From: Actinophytocola sp.
GTDB lineage: Bacteria; Actinomycetota; Actinomycetes; Mycobacteriales; Pseudonocardiaceae
Direction of reading: 5' to 3'
DNA length: 61,198 nucleotides
Assembly: GCA_009379975.1 (NCBI GenBank)
Contig: WHSS01000007.1
Location: 1-61,198 of the forward strand
Shown: positions 52,205 through 61,097 of the stretch, piece by piece
Position numbering within the stretch: the first letter of the stretch is position 1
Layout: each line of letters begins with the position of its first letter
Position numbers and translations under genes: made by a program
Notes under the pieces: model-generated
The model's database searches: none
What the model saw: only the letters and a program-made list of their open reading frames with translations
Told to the model about the DNA's origin: nothing

Positions 52205-52222
52205 AGTGGCGCTATGGCCACT
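52205..52222. promoter_or_regulatory. Inverted repeat upstream of the second GlxA-type regulator
   Basis: AGTGGC-GCTATG-GCCACT lies 19 bp before the start of the regulator at 52241 and between divergent genes. The arms are perfect over six bases. It is a plausible autoregulatory site. Confidence 0.45.
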
Positions 52223-52240
52223 ATGCGATAAGATTGCGCC

Positions 52241-53269
52241 ATGGTTTCCCCGCTGACTTCCGGCCCGGCTTACGCACCAGGCCAGGCGACCGGCAAACGC
52301 ACGGTTTCGGTGCTCGCCTACGACGGCATGACCGCGTTCGAAACCGGCATCGTCACCGAGATCTTCGGCCTGACCTGGCCTGATATCGATGCCGAGTGGT
52401 ACGACCTGCGGGTATGCACCGAGAAGCCGGAGCCGGTGCGGATGATCGGCGGAGCGACGCTCAGCACGCCCTATGGACTCGACGACTTCGCGGCGGCACA
52501 AACCGTGATCGTGCCCAGCGTCAAGAAACCGGCGGACCCGCCGTCCGCCGCGCTCGTCGACGCGCTGCGGCACGCGCACGAGCGAGGCGCGCGCATCGTG
52601 TCGATCTGCAGCGGGGCCTTCGCTCTTGGCGCCGCCGGGTTACTCGACGGCAGGCGCGCGACGACCCACTGGCTCCACGCCGACCTGCTACGACGGCGCT
52701 TTCCCGCGGTCACGGTCGACCCCAAGCCGCTCTACGTCGACGACGGTGACGTCCTGACCAGCGCCGGGTGCGCCGCCGGGCTGGACCTCGGGCTACACAT
52801 CGTGCGCAAGGACTACGGCGCGCGGATCGCCAATGCGGTGGCCCGCAGGCTCGTGATCCAGGCTCACCGGGACGGCGGCCAGGCACAGTTCATCGACTCG
52901 CCCGTCGCCACCGGCCCGACGGACGATCGCGTCAACGACACGATGGCGTGGGCGCTCAAACACCTCAACGAGCCCATCTCGGTGCCCATGCTGGCGGCCA
53001 AGGCCGCCATGTCGACCCGGACCTACCTGCGCAGGTTCGCGCAGTGCACCGGCACCAGTCCCATGAAATGGCTGATCACGCAACGCGTCTACGCCAGCCT
53101 GCCGCTGCTGGAATCGAGCGACGACTCCGTCGAGCAGATCTCAGCCGCGGTCGGCTTCGAATCCTCGGTGACCTTCCGGCATCACTTCGCGCGCGCGATG
53201 CACACCACGCCGTCGGCCTACCGCCGATGCTTCAACGGCGACGCCGGGTCCCGAACACCCCCCGCGTGA
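52241..53269 (+). CDS. GlxA-type regulator (DJ-1/PfpI domain plus AraC HTH), second copy
   Basis: A 342-residue protein with the DJ-1-like domain (VLAYDGMTAFETGIVTEIFG; SICSGAFALGAAGLLDGRRA) and the AraC-type double HTH (MLAAKAAMSTRTYLRRFAQ; FESSVTFRHHFARAM; TTPSAYRRCF). It is related to the protein at 31139-32110 (shared TTHW, DVLTSAG and GGQAQFI motifs) but clearly a separate paralogue. Its target is unknown; no oxidoreductase gene lies beside it. Confidence 0.9.
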   Translation: MVSPLTSGPAYAPGQATGKRTVSVLAYDGMTAFETGIVTEIFGLTWPDIDAEWYDLRVCTEKPEPVRMIGGATLSTPYGLDDFAAAQTVIVPSVKKPADPPSAALVDALRHAHERGARIVSICSGAFALGAAGLLDGRRATTHWLHADLLRRRFPAVTVDPKPLYVDDGDVLTSAGCAAGLDLGLHIVRKDYGARIANAVARRLVIQAHRDGGQAQFIDSPVATGPTDDRVNDTMAWALKHLNEPISVPMLAAKAAMSTRTYLRRFAQCTGTSPMKWLITQRVYASLPLLESSDDSVEQISAAVGFESSVTFRHHFARAMHTTPSAYRRCFNGDAGSRTPPA

Positions 53270-53395
53270 TCTCCCGGCACAACACGCTCGTCGCCGACCG
53301 GAAGAACGACTTGACGCCACTCGGACGAGGGTCCCTTGCCTGCTTGGTCACTCGGTGTGAGGTGCACGGGCCTGCAGTGAGCTAGGGTCTGGCCC

Positions 53396-54004
53396 GTGAA
53401 CGACCGCCTTGTATGGATCGACTGCGAAATGACCGGGCTGGACCTCACCAAGGACGCCTTGATCGAGATCGCGGCACTGGTGACCGACGCCGACCTCAAC
53501 GTCCTCGGCGACGGCGTCGACTTGGTCATCCACGCCGATGACACGGCCCTGGCCGGTATGCCCGACATCGTACGTGACATGCACGCGAACTCCGGGCTCA
53601 CCGAGGAGGTCCGGCGCTCCACGCTCACCCTGGCAGAGGCGGAGCAGCAGGTGCTGGACTACATCCGCACCTACGTTCCGGAGCCAAAGGCCGCACCGCT
53701 GGCTGGGAATTCGATCGCCACCGATCGGGGCTTCATCGCGCGGGACATGCACGCGCTCGACGCGCACCTGCACTACCGCATGGTCGACGTCTCGTCGATC
53801 AAGGAGCTGGTGCGCCGGTGGTACCCGCGGATCTACTACGCGAAGCCGGAGAAGGGGCTCTCGCACCGGGCGCTGTCCGACATCAAGGAGTCGATCAGCG
53901 AGCTCAGCTACTACCGCCGCACCGCGTTCGTCGGCCAGCCCGGGCCGACCAGCGATGAAGCGAAGGCGGTCGCCGCGGACGTGCTCAACGCCAACCGCGG
54001 CTAG
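53396..54004 (+). CDS. orn: Oligoribonuclease
   Basis: A 202-residue DEDDh 3'-5' exonuclease that degrades two- to five-base RNAs, including pGpG from cyclic-di-GMP turnover. Motif I is [10 protein letters not shown], motif [15 protein letters not shown], and motif III/HxAxxD is [12 protein letters not shown]. The length is standard for bacterial Orn. GTG start. It lies immediately upstream of tRNA-His, as in many actinobacterial genomes. Confidence 0.96.
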   Translation: MNDRLVWIDCEMTGLDLTKDALIEIAALVTDADLNVLGDGVDLVIHADDTALAGMPDIVRDMHANSGLTEEVRRSTLTLAEAEQQVLDYIRTYVPEPKAAPLAGNSIATDRGFIARDMHALDAHLHYRMVDVSSIKELVRRWYPRIYYAKPEKGLSHRALSDIKESISELSYYRRTAFVGQPGPTSDEAKAVAADVLNANRG

Positions 54005-54079
54005 CGCCTGGGTGCCGTGGCGGACCCGCATCCCCGGGCCCGATCCACGGCACGCTACGATGTTCCGGCTGGCGTACTT

Positions 54080-54156
54080 GGTGGGTATAGCTCAGCTGGT
54101 AGAGCACCTGGTTGTGGTCCAGGAGGTCGCGGGTTCGAGCCCCGTTACTCACCCCA
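54080..54156 (+). tRNA. tRNA-His (GTG anticodon)
   Basis: Full cloverleaf. The acceptor is GTGGGTA/TACTCAC, the D-arm contains AGCTCAGCTGGTAGAGC, the anticodon stem CCTGG/CCAGG has loop TTGTGGT (anticodon GTG) and the T-arm contains GGTTCGAGC. The extra G at position -1 (54080) faces C73, the tRNA-His identity pair, and CCA is encoded (54154-54156). Confidence 0.97.
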
Positions 54157-54164
54157 AGTCAGAA

Positions 54165-54190
54165 GCCCTGTCCCGGCCCCGGGATGGGGC
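54165..54190 (+). terminator. Terminator after tRNA-His
   Basis: GCCCTGTCCCGG-CC-CCGGGATGGGGC forms a 12-bp stem as RNA (two G-U pairs), followed by ATTTCT. It lies nine bases past the tRNA 3' end. Confidence 0.7.
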
Positions 54191-54311
54191 ATTTCTGCTG
54201 AGTACAGCAGCAAAGTACCGCAGTAGAGGCTCATTCGAGGCTGTCTCCGAGCTTCTTAAGCCCAGCGGTGAACCGGACACGCGCCGTCGCGACTGTCACC
54301 GGCTTGCACGA

Positions 54312-55706
54312 TCAACGAAGGTCTTGGCTGGATGCGAATTGTCCGCCGAACACTACACCTTCGGACGTGATGTCGAATTGACGGACATGCTGATCGTGAT
54401 CGCTGCCACGAGTCTTGAGCACGGTGATCGCGCGCTTGACTTTCGACTCGTCGTGCAGGAATTGAAGGACTATTACATTGTCGGACAAGTGCGATGTCCC
54501 AATTTCGGAGAGTCGGCCGATGCCGAATAAGTCCGGGACCTCTTGGGTCATTGTCACGCTGATGTTTTCCCGGGTACAGCGTTGCAGGAGTGAGTAGATG
54601 AACTCCCGAAACCGGAGTTCATCGGTGCACGCTGACCGCAGCTCCCCCAAGCTGTCGATTACCAGTCGAGTTGCGCCCGTTTGTTTCAACCTGTCCAGCA
54701 GGTCATAGACCCATTCGTCGAGATACAAGTCCACCGGAGAGCGATACATGAGTTCGATTCCGGCGTCTTGGAGAGACCAGGAAAAGGAGCGTAGTATACG
54801 TTCGAGTTGTATCGGGTTTTCTTGAAGTGTCGCGATGAGGCTAACCTCACCACGTTGCACGCCAGCGAAAGCAAAGTGAAGAGCGAGGAGCGTCTTTCCT
54901 ACACCGGACGGGCCGGCAATCATCGTCGAACTACCTCGCCACAGCCCGTCGGAGAGCATCGTATCGAGTGGCGCGACGCCTGACGAGACGCGTTCTGACA
55001 TTTGGCCGTAACTGCTGGCGTCGCTGGAGTCGGCCAAGCGGGGGAAGACGGTGATGCCTCGCTGCGAGAGCCGGTAGGTATGTTTCCCTGGCTGGAAACC
55101 ACTTCCTCGGAGTTTGACGACTTGAAGTACCCGTAGTTCCCGCTCGGCCGTGCGGTCCGTGCTCAGTGCCACGATCGCGTCGGCGACGGCGAACTCCGGC
55201 GCGTCGCTCACTTCCGCGCTCTCGTACTCCCCCACCCAGAACGAGTTGATCGGCATGGCCGAGAGCCGTCCTGCGAGGCCGTGCAGAAAGCGGCGGAAGG
55301 CTCCCGTGTCGGAGGCGTAGACCTGCAGTGCCCGGAAACTGTCGATCACCATCAAACCGGGGCGCCGCTGCTTGATCAGTTCGGTGATGTGTTCAAGCAC
55401 GCCAGGTAAGCCGCTGTTGTTCAATGTCTGGCCAATGTCCTCGTAGAAGACAGCGGAACCGAGCGCAGAAGAGTCGAAGTAGTCGAGGGACTGTCCGTAG
55501 CGAAGGATCTTTTCCAGCGGTTCTGACACCGTCGAGAGATACAGTGCTGGCCGATCAACACTCGCATTGTGAAATAGATACTGCTGAGCAAGGATCGTCT
55601 TACCAGTTCCTGGACTTCCGACGACCAAGGTAATGCTGTTGAGCGGCAGCCCGCCACATAATGCGGTGTCGAGTCCGTCCGAGCCACTGGCTAGTCGATC
55701 AATCAT
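54312..55706 (-). CDS. Double-domain KaiC-like ATPase
   Basis: A 464-residue RecA-superfamily ATPase with two KaiC domains. Domain 1 has Walker A GSPGTGKT (30-37) and Walker B LMVIDS (118-123); domain 2 has GPSGVGKT (265-272) and RLVIDS (347-352). Candidate catalytic acids lie in STVSEP and TLQENP. This is not a cyanobacterial clock KaiC; such homologues are ATP-driven signalling proteins in many bacteria. It starts immediately after the MerR-REC stop (TAAATG), so the two are co-translated. Confidence 0.9.
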   Translation of the reverse strand: MIDRLASGSDGLDTALCGGLPLNSITLVVGSPGTGKTILAQQYLFHNASVDRPALYLSTVSEPLEKILRYGQSLDYFDSSALGSAVFYEDIGQTLNNSGLPGVLEHITELIKQRRPGLMVIDSFRALQVYASDTGAFRRFLHGLAGRLSAMPINSFWVGEYESAEVSDAPEFAVADAIVALSTDRTAERELRVLQVVKLRGSGFQPGKHTYRLSQRGITVFPRLADSSDASSYGQMSERVSSGVAPLDTMLSDGLWRGSSTMIAGPSGVGKTLLALHFAFAGVQRGEVSLIATLQENPIQLERILRSFSWSLQDAGIELMYRSPVDLYLDEWVYDLLDRLKQTGATRLVIDSLGELRSACTDELRFREFIYSLLQRCTRENISVTMTQEVPDLFGIGRLSEIGTSHLSDNVIVLQFLHDESKVKRAITVLKTRGSDHDQHVRQFDITSEGVVFGGQFASSQDLR

Positions 55707-56408
55707 TTAAGATTGTTCTCCCCTACGCAAGTAGGCGCTCGTTCCTATCAAATCACGCGCCGTCGAAACGAACTGTAGTGGATCCAGTGGCTTTTGCAAG
55801 AAGGCATCGGCGCCACACTCCAAAGCCTCGTCGCGAGAGTCAACGGCCGAGACGGCCAGGATCGGGATCGAGGCGCGTTCCCGCGTGGCACGACACAACG
55901 CTAGACCATCGCCGCCGGAGATCATCAGGTCGACGACAACCAGGGTCAGAGGCTCGTTCTCGATGATCTGTCTGGCCTCGGCCGCGTGGAGCACGATACG
56001 TACCGCATAACCTTCGGTACGTAAGAAGTAGTCGACAAACTCGGCAGCATAGGGGTCGCGCTCGGCCAGCAGGACCGACACCTGACTCTCCTCGCTGCCG
56101 CGCGCCTGGCCGCGAGAACGTGTCCGCAGATCCGCGCGCTCACGTGTTCGCTCGGCAAGGAGGCGGTGTGCGTCCGACGGCTGCAAACCTGCCTCGACTT
56201 GCTCACAGACGAACTGAAGTCGATCAACCTGCTCGCGACTGTACAGTCGGCGCCCCCCAGGACTACGGGTAGGGACAATTTGGTCGTAGCGATCCTCCCA
56301 GGCACGGAGAGTCTGCACAGTCAAACCAAGCATCTTGGCAACCGCCCCGATGCTGTAGATCCCCCCAGTGCCGTCCTCGCTCGTCATGCCTTCCATAACC
56401 GTGATCAT
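55707..56408 (-). CDS. MerR HTH fused to a response-regulator receiver domain
   Basis: A 233-residue fusion. Residues 18-85 are a MerR-type HTH of the CarA/MlrA style (IYSIGAVAKMLGLTVQTLRA, then WEDRYDQIVPTRSPGGRRLY). Residues about 110-222 are a complete receiver domain: acidic pocket E116/D118, phosphoacceptor Asp160 (VVVDLMISGGDG), Ser187 and Lys206 (FLQKPLD). In CarH-like proteins the second domain binds cobalamin; here it is a REC. No histidine kinase is adjacent. The ATG at 56408 has no clear ribosome site; internal ATGs at 56396 and 56387 are alternatives. Confidence 0.9.
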   Translation of the reverse strand: MITVMEGMTSEDGTGGIYSIGAVAKMLGLTVQTLRAWEDRYDQIVPTRSPGGRRLYSREQVDRLQFVCEQVEAGLQPSDAHRLLAERTRERADLRTRSRGQARGSEESQVSVLLAERDPYAAEFVDYFLRTEGYAVRIVLHAAEARQIIENEPLTLVVVDLMISGGDGLALCRATRERASIPILAVSAVDSRDEALECGADAFLQKPLDPLQFVSTARDLIGTSAYLRRGEQS

Positions 56409-56541
56409 ATCTTACTGCTGGGCAGAAGCTAACTGACATGCCTGTTCTAGCTTACTATGACCTACACAAGCCTTGCTCAACACCTTCAGAATATCTACAC
56501 TTGTCATCTACCTAGCTCTTCTACGCCAGGAGTGGATCGGT

Positions 56542-57009
56542 ATGTCAGCAGAGTTCATGGGTGGATCAAGACGCCCTCGTCGCCCCGCACCACCAGACGC
56601 GCGTCGCGCCGACATCCAACTACGTACAGGCCGGCACACCGAGGGCTGGAATCCGAATCCTGCGGCCGCTCGCACCGTAGGGCCACTCAAGCTGATTGTG
56701 AACTTTCCCAACCCAGATACCATCGTGATCAAGGCGAGTGGTGACGTTGACCTATGCAGCGCTCCTGGCCTCGAGGAGTTGACACTCCGATACCTCGAAC
56801 GCTATGAACCCAAACTGTTGGTAGTTGATCTGGCAGCCGTACGGTTCATGGGTGCAGCGGGGCTATCGTTTCTGCTGAAACTGCAACACGCCGCCAACTG
56901 CCGCCGCGTGGATCTACAGATCGTCGCCAGTCGTATTGTGCGACGCCCGATTCAGCTGCTCGGCCTTGAGAAGCAACTCAACCTCACCATGCACGCGCCG
57001 CACCTCTGA
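56542..57009 (+). CDS. STAS-domain protein (anti-sigma antagonist-like) lacking the phosphoserine
   Basis: A 155-residue protein with a 50-residue basic, Pro-rich leader and a STAS domain (58-150; KASGDVDLCSAPGLEEL, LLVVDLAAVRFMGAAGLSFL). In SpoIIAA-type proteins the loop reads DSSGL with a phosphorylated Ser; here it is GAAGL, so phosphorylation by an anti-sigma kinase cannot occur at that site. AGGAG nine bases upstream supports the ATG at 56542. It is divergent from the MerR-REC/KaiC genes with a 133-bp shared region. Confidence 0.85.
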   Translation: MSAEFMGGSRRPRRPAPPDARRADIQLRTGRHTEGWNPNPAAARTVGPLKLIVNFPNPDTIVIKASGDVDLCSAPGLEELTLRYLERYEPKLLVVDLAAVRFMGAAGLSFLLKLQHAANCRRVDLQIVASRIVRRPIQLLGLEKQLNLTMHAPHL

Positions 57010-57055
57010 ACGTCGACGCGTCTTCACCGCCCGCCGTCGAGGAGTACGCGGCAGG

Positions 57056-57454
57056 TCAGTGAGCGTAATCGAGCAAACGTTCATGCAACTCGCTGAAGGC
57101 GTAAGCCGGAGGCAGGCGCGGTGGTTGAAACTTGTGGCGCGAACGCATCTCGGCCACGCAGGCCACCACAGTCTCCGGCTCAGGCAACAGGGTCGTCGCG
57201 AGGTAGGCAAGCACGATGAGATCCTCACCAGAATACGTCTCAACGCATAGCGACCAACCATGCGCGTCGTCCCACAACAGCGCGACGTCACGATCGGGAA
57301 AACCGGGCAGCGGCTCCGCAAGCGCGATATAGGCACTCGCGGAACTGTCGAGCTCGCAGAACGTCGCTTCCGGTCCCACACCGAGCGCCGCCGCAACCGC
57401 CTCGACGTAACGCCGCAGCCCCAATTCCACACGGTCGCTACTAAAGAGGTCCAT
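57056..57454 (-). CDS. DUF6292-like protein
   Basis: A 132-residue protein with the pattern of the actinobacterial DUF6292 family: YVEAVAAALGVGPEA, then PGFPDRDVALLWDDAHGWSL, a short acidic SGEDLIVLAYL segment and PEPETVVACVAEM. Function unknown. The ATG at 57454 with GGTGAG before it was preferred over upstream in-frame starts. It converges on the STAS gene with a 46-bp gap. Confidence 0.7.
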   Translation of the reverse strand: MDLFSSDRVELGLRRYVEAVAAALGVGPEATFCELDSSASAYIALAEPLPGFPDRDVALLWDDAHGWSLCVETYSGEDLIVLAYLATTLLPEPETVVACVAEMRSRHKFQPPRLPPAYAFSELHERLLDYAH

Positions 57455-57644
57455 CGGGCTCACCGCCTCGTACCACGAGAAGCGCCGACTGATGACGCCA
57501 CAACGTATGTGCCCACGAAGTCTCACGGCCAAACTCTGCGCCAGGGACCACACTCACAGCTACGTCGCACCCGGAGTAGCCTGAAGGATCGGCCTGGTGG
57601 GTGTCCGCTGCATGCGCTGCGCTCGTCGCACAACTCCGTGCGAT

Positions 57645-58226
57645 TCATCGACTCCGAGCGCGATGGCGAGCCGCGCGGGCGCGATTGCCACACGACTCCT
57701 TGCACCACTCCTGCCGCCCGTGCCGCTGGACGAAATACCGGACGCACCGCGGCGCTTGGCACGACCTCAACTTGGTGACGTGGGGACCGGCCAGAAAGTC
57801 CACGACGGCAAGGGCCACCGCGCCACGGATGAGCACCTCGGCGTCCGCAGATGCTGTGCTGCGAACCGTGAGCAAGGAAGCACCACCCGCCTCGACAGCG
57901 ATGTCCAGGCTCAGATCCGCAATGGCCTCGTTGAGCACATGGATCGCCTCGGCCTCTGGCATCAGGTGGGAGGCATCCGGCCGGCTGGGCGGCATGGGTC
58001 GCACTGCCCGGGCGAACAGTGCGCGGGCGGCCCGCCGCAACCCCCGCATCCTTCGGGGCAGCGTCGTGGACGTGTCCGGCGCCCACTCCGGCCACCTGTC
58101 TCTCACCCAGCGGGCGACGTCTCTGTCCTCCGCGAAGTCGTCAGTGACACCTCCCGCACCGTCGTGCCGGATTGTGCTGACGAAGTCGAGCGCAAGCTTT
58201 CCGTCCTCACCAAGCGGCATACGCAT
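57645..58226 (-). CDS. CGNR zinc-finger (ABATE-domain) regulator
   Basis: A 193-residue protein whose C-terminus is the CGNR zinc finger: CQAPRCVRYFVQRHGRQEWC followed by CGNR (four Cys and a conserved GRQEWC). The N-terminal LALDFVSTIR and DVARWVRDR segments are the ABATE (putative stress-induced regulator) domain. Such proteins are likely DNA-binding transcription factors. The start at 58226 lies six bases after TACTAT, a -10-like hexamer, which fits leaderless translation. It is divergent from the broken phosphoesterase gene. Confidence 0.85.
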   Translation of the reverse strand: MRMPLGEDGKLALDFVSTIRHDGAGGVTDDFAEDRDVARWVRDRWPEWAPDTSTTLPRRMRGLRRAARALFARAVRPMPPSRPDASHLMPEAEAIHVLNEAIADLSLDIAVEAGGASLLTVRSTASADAEVLIRGAVALAVVDFLAGPHVTKLRSCQAPRCVRYFVQRHGRQEWCKESCGNRARAARHRARSR

Positions 58227-58261
58227 GGGCTGATAGTAACGGATAATCATAGTTTTCCATT

Positions 58262-58996
58262 ATGGTCAGCGCGCGACCACTCTTCTGCACCTGAGCGACC
58301 CGCATGTCCACGACGAAACGTCATTCGACCGCCTGGACCGCGCACTGCGCATCCTCCCCACGGAGCGGCGGCCGGATCTGATCGTGGTGACCGGCGATCT
58401 CGCGCACCACGGCCTGGCCGGGGAGTACGCGACTTTCGCCTCGCGCATGCCCAAGGACACACCGTGGATCGCCCTCCCCGGCAATCACGATGATCCGGCG
58501 GTGATGGCGGACGCGCTGGCATGGGACGGGCCCGTCATGACGCGAGACGTCGGGGACCTGCGAGTCATCGCCCTCAACCTGACCGTGTCTGAGCAGGACC
58601 ACGGCCTGCTCAAGCCGGAGATCACGGACGTCGTGATCCAGGCGGCACAGGGCTCCCGCCAAGTCGTACTCGCAATGCACCATCCACCCACCCATGGCGA
58701 TAGGCCACGACGTCGCCGACACCATGCTGCTGAGGAATCCGGAGGCACTCGAGGACCTTGTGGGGCAACTGCCGCACACCAGCTTGATCCTCACCGGCCA
58801 TATACACACGGCGTTGGCCTCGCAGTTTGCCGGCGTCCCGTTGGTGGGGGCTCCCAGTGTCGGTCCCGCGCTGAGACCGGACTCCGCGATGCGACCCATC
58901 ACCAGCAGCGACTCGATCCCTGGAATCGCGCTTCACGAGATCGACGCCACCTGGGTTCGAACCTCATTCCATTACGCGTGGGACGAGATGCCGTGA
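58262..58996 (+). pseudogene. Frameshifted calcineurin-like metallophosphoesterase (CpdA-like)
   Basis: All five metal-binding motifs are present but in two frames. Frame from about 58276: LLHLSDPHVH, VVTGDLAHH, LPGNHDDP, AMHHPP. The rest, MAIGHDVADTMLL and LTGHIHTALA, is one frame over, starting at 58694. The break is in the CCACCCACCC run near 58690. A second break is likely at the start: the only near ATG (58262) reads into a stop after ten codons in its own frame. Intact, it would be a cyclic-nucleotide or similar phosphodiesterase of about 240 residues. Sequencing error is the alternative. Confidence 0.75.
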
Positions 58997-59654
58997 TGAG
59001 CATAGTGGCCACTTGGGGTTTCGCCGTTGCCCTTGTGCCCATAGTGCTGACCCCAGGGGCGAGCTTCACGCTTGCCACAACGCGCGCGTCGGCGGGCGAC
59101 GGCCCCGGCGTCGCCGGCGTCGTCATCGGCACTGGAGCCGGCATCGCCACCCACGCCCTGTTGGCGGGCCTCGGACTTTCCGCGATCGTCACGCGTTCAG
59201 CGGACGCCTACACGGTCATCCGCATCGCCGGGGCCGTCTATCTGCTCTGGCTGGGTCTTGCCCTGCTCTGGCGCAGCAGGGGGAATCCAGACTCCACGAC
59301 CGATCCCAGCCCTCCTGGGCAGGCATTGCCTCGACGCCGAACCGGCACGCGGATCCCCCATGCGCTACGGAGCGCCTGGCTCGCCAACGTTCTCAACCCG
59401 AAGGCTGCCGCCGTTTACCTCACCATCGCTCCCCAGTTCCTGGCAGCGGAGGCCGTGAGCACCTGGAGCCTGCTCACCCTCGCGTCAGCACACGTTCTGA
59501 TGATGGCCACGTGGCTCGCGGCCTGGACGTGCTTGATTTTGCGGGTGCGGGGACCTTTCGCAGCGGGGGATTCTCGCGCTGGATCAACCGGGTGGGCGGC
59601 CTCACCCTCACCGCGCTGGGCCTCCGCATGCTCCTCACTCCTCATGCACGTTGA
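58996..59654 (+). pseudogene. Frameshifted LysE/RhtB-family amino-acid exporter
   Basis: The first 185 or so codons read as a LysE-type transporter (VLTPGASFTLATTRASAGDG, VIGTGAGIATHALLAGLGLS, SAWLANVLNPKAAAVYLTIAP). The last helix (WINRVGGLTLTALGLRMLL, ending at 59654) is in another frame. The shift lies between about 59540 and 59575, next to the G5 run in CAGCGGGGGATT. Unshifted, the frame runs on into meaningless sequence. It overlaps the end of the phosphoesterase by one base. With three breaks in 1.4 kb, this stretch is decayed or poorly sequenced. Confidence 0.75.
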
Positions 59655-59655
59655 A

Positions 59656-59684
59656 GGAAGGCGGCGCATGGTGCGCCGCCTTCC
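59656..59684. terminator. Bidirectional terminator between lysE and the L,D-transpeptidase
   Basis: A perfect 13-bp stem GGAAGGCGGCGCA / TGCGCCGCCTTCC with a TGG loop, between convergent genes. It is the strongest simple terminator hairpin seen in the window. Confidence 0.9.
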
Positions 59685-59698
59685 TGGTGCCCTGTCGG

Positions 59699-60883
59699 TT
59701 ACTTCACGCCGCCTGACTTCCACTGCTTCCAAGACAGCTGCCAGAAGCTCCAGCCGTTGGTCGGCTCCAGCTTCGCGCCGCCGCTGTTGACCACCTCGAT
59801 GAGGTCTCCCGGCTTCGACTTCTCCATCAGCCATGCCGCGTTCGCGGTCGAGAGGTTGAGGCAGCCGTGACTGGTGTTGGAGTTGCCCTGCGCCACCTCC
59901 GACCAGGGCGCGGAGTGGTAGAAGATCCCGCTGTTGGACATCCGCGTCGCGTAATCCACCGTGATCCGGTACCCCTCAGGGTCGTCGGTCGACACGCCAT
60001 AGGTGCTCGAATCCATGGTGTAGCCGCGGTGCTCGCTCATCACCGTGTAGATGCCGTGGTGTGTCGGGTGCGTCGGTTTGCCCATCGAGATCGGTATGGT
60101 CTTGATCTTGCGGCCGTCGACCCGGACGGTCATCTGGTGCGTCTTCCCGTCGGCGACCGCGATCAGCTTCTCGCCGATCTTCATGCTCCTCGACTGGCTC
60201 TGACTGCCGTAGATACCCCCGCCGAGGTGCGTGCCGTAGATCTTGGCGTTGACCTTCACCTTGGTTCCCGGCTTCCAGTACTTCTTCGGACGCCACACCA
60301 CCCAGCTGTCGCTGAACCAGTGGAACGCGCCTTCGGTCTTTCGTGAGGGCTTCACCTGCAGCGCTCGTTCCGCCGCATCCTTGTCGCTGATGGGCGCGCT
60401 GAACTGGAACGAGATCGGCATGCCGACCCCGACCGTCGCGCCGTCCGGCACTGTCATCTGCACCGACACCTGCTGCGCGGGCGTGACCGTGGTGAACGTC
60501 GACCGCTTCTTGACCGTCTCGCCGTCCTCACCGATACCGCGCGCCGTGAGGGTGTACTGCTTGGTGTAGCCGAGGGGTTCGGCGGAGCGCCACTCGGTCT
60601 TCTGCTGGTTCATGCCGCCCTTGACGACCGTGCCGTGCTTGCCGATCAACGTCACCCTGGTGAGCTCGCCGTGCTCGGCCTTCACCGTGACGGGCGCCGC
60701 CGGGACGACCTCCTCGGCGTTCGGTGCGGGCTTGAGCTTCAGTTCGAGCGAATTCAGCACCGGCGGCGGGGACTCGGCGGCCGCGGACGATTCCTGGCCG
60801 GGGGCGCGTTCCTGCGCCTGCGTGGCCGTACACCCCGTCACCAGCACAGCGGCCGCCAGTACCGTCGCCGTGATTTTCGGCAT
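59699..60883 (-). CDS. L,D-transpeptidase lipoprotein with Ig-like domains
   Basis: A 394-residue cell-wall enzyme that makes 3-3 peptidoglycan crosslinks. The N-terminus is a lipoprotein signal (LAAAVLVTGC, Cys18). Two immunoglobulin-like domains follow (about 55-145 and 145-230), then the YkuD catalytic domain with IFYHSAPW and the nucleophile motif SHGCLNLS. The C-terminal W-rich tail (WSFWQLSWKQWKSGG) is like mycobacterial LdtMt2 relatives. GGGAGGA precedes the ATG at 60883. It is carbapenem-sensitive in related enzymes. Confidence 0.95.
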   Translation of the reverse strand: MPKITATVLAAAVLVTGCTATQAQERAPGQESSAAAESPPPVLNSLELKLKPAPNAEEVVPAAPVTVKAEHGELTRVTLIGKHGTVVKGGMNQQKTEWRSAEPLGYTKQYTLTARGIGEDGETVKKRSTFTTVTPAQQVSVQMTVPDGATVGVGMPISFQFSAPISDKDAAERALQVKPSRKTEGAFHWFSDSWVVWRPKKYWKPGTKVKVNAKIYGTHLGGGIYGSQSQSRSMKIGEKLIAVADGKTHQMTVRVDGRKIKTIPISMGKPTHPTHHGIYTVMSEHRGYTMDSSTYGVSTDDPEGYRITVDYATRMSNSGIFYHSAPWSEVAQGNSNTSHGCLNLSTANAAWLMEKSKPGDLIEVVNSGGAKLEPTNGWSFWQLSWKQWKSGGVK

Positions 60884-61097
60884 GCTGAGTCCTCCCCAAA
60901 CTTCATGATTGACCCCATCCCCGGGGTTGATCTTCACCCGGGGAACGCTTCCAGTCTGCCCGAGGTTGCCATGGACAAGGTCACTTTCCGGACTCAACCG
61001 GCACTCGACCTATGCGGGCCCTCGGCGCAGGCCGCCAAATGCGTCGTGCTAACGTTTTCGTCGTTGCCCGGGCAGAGTCCGTCGGCAGCTCACGTCC

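Noticed and set aside
54312..55706. Circadian clock KaiC
   Set aside because: No kaiA or kaiB nearby and the flanking genes are regulators of a different type; only the fold is shared.
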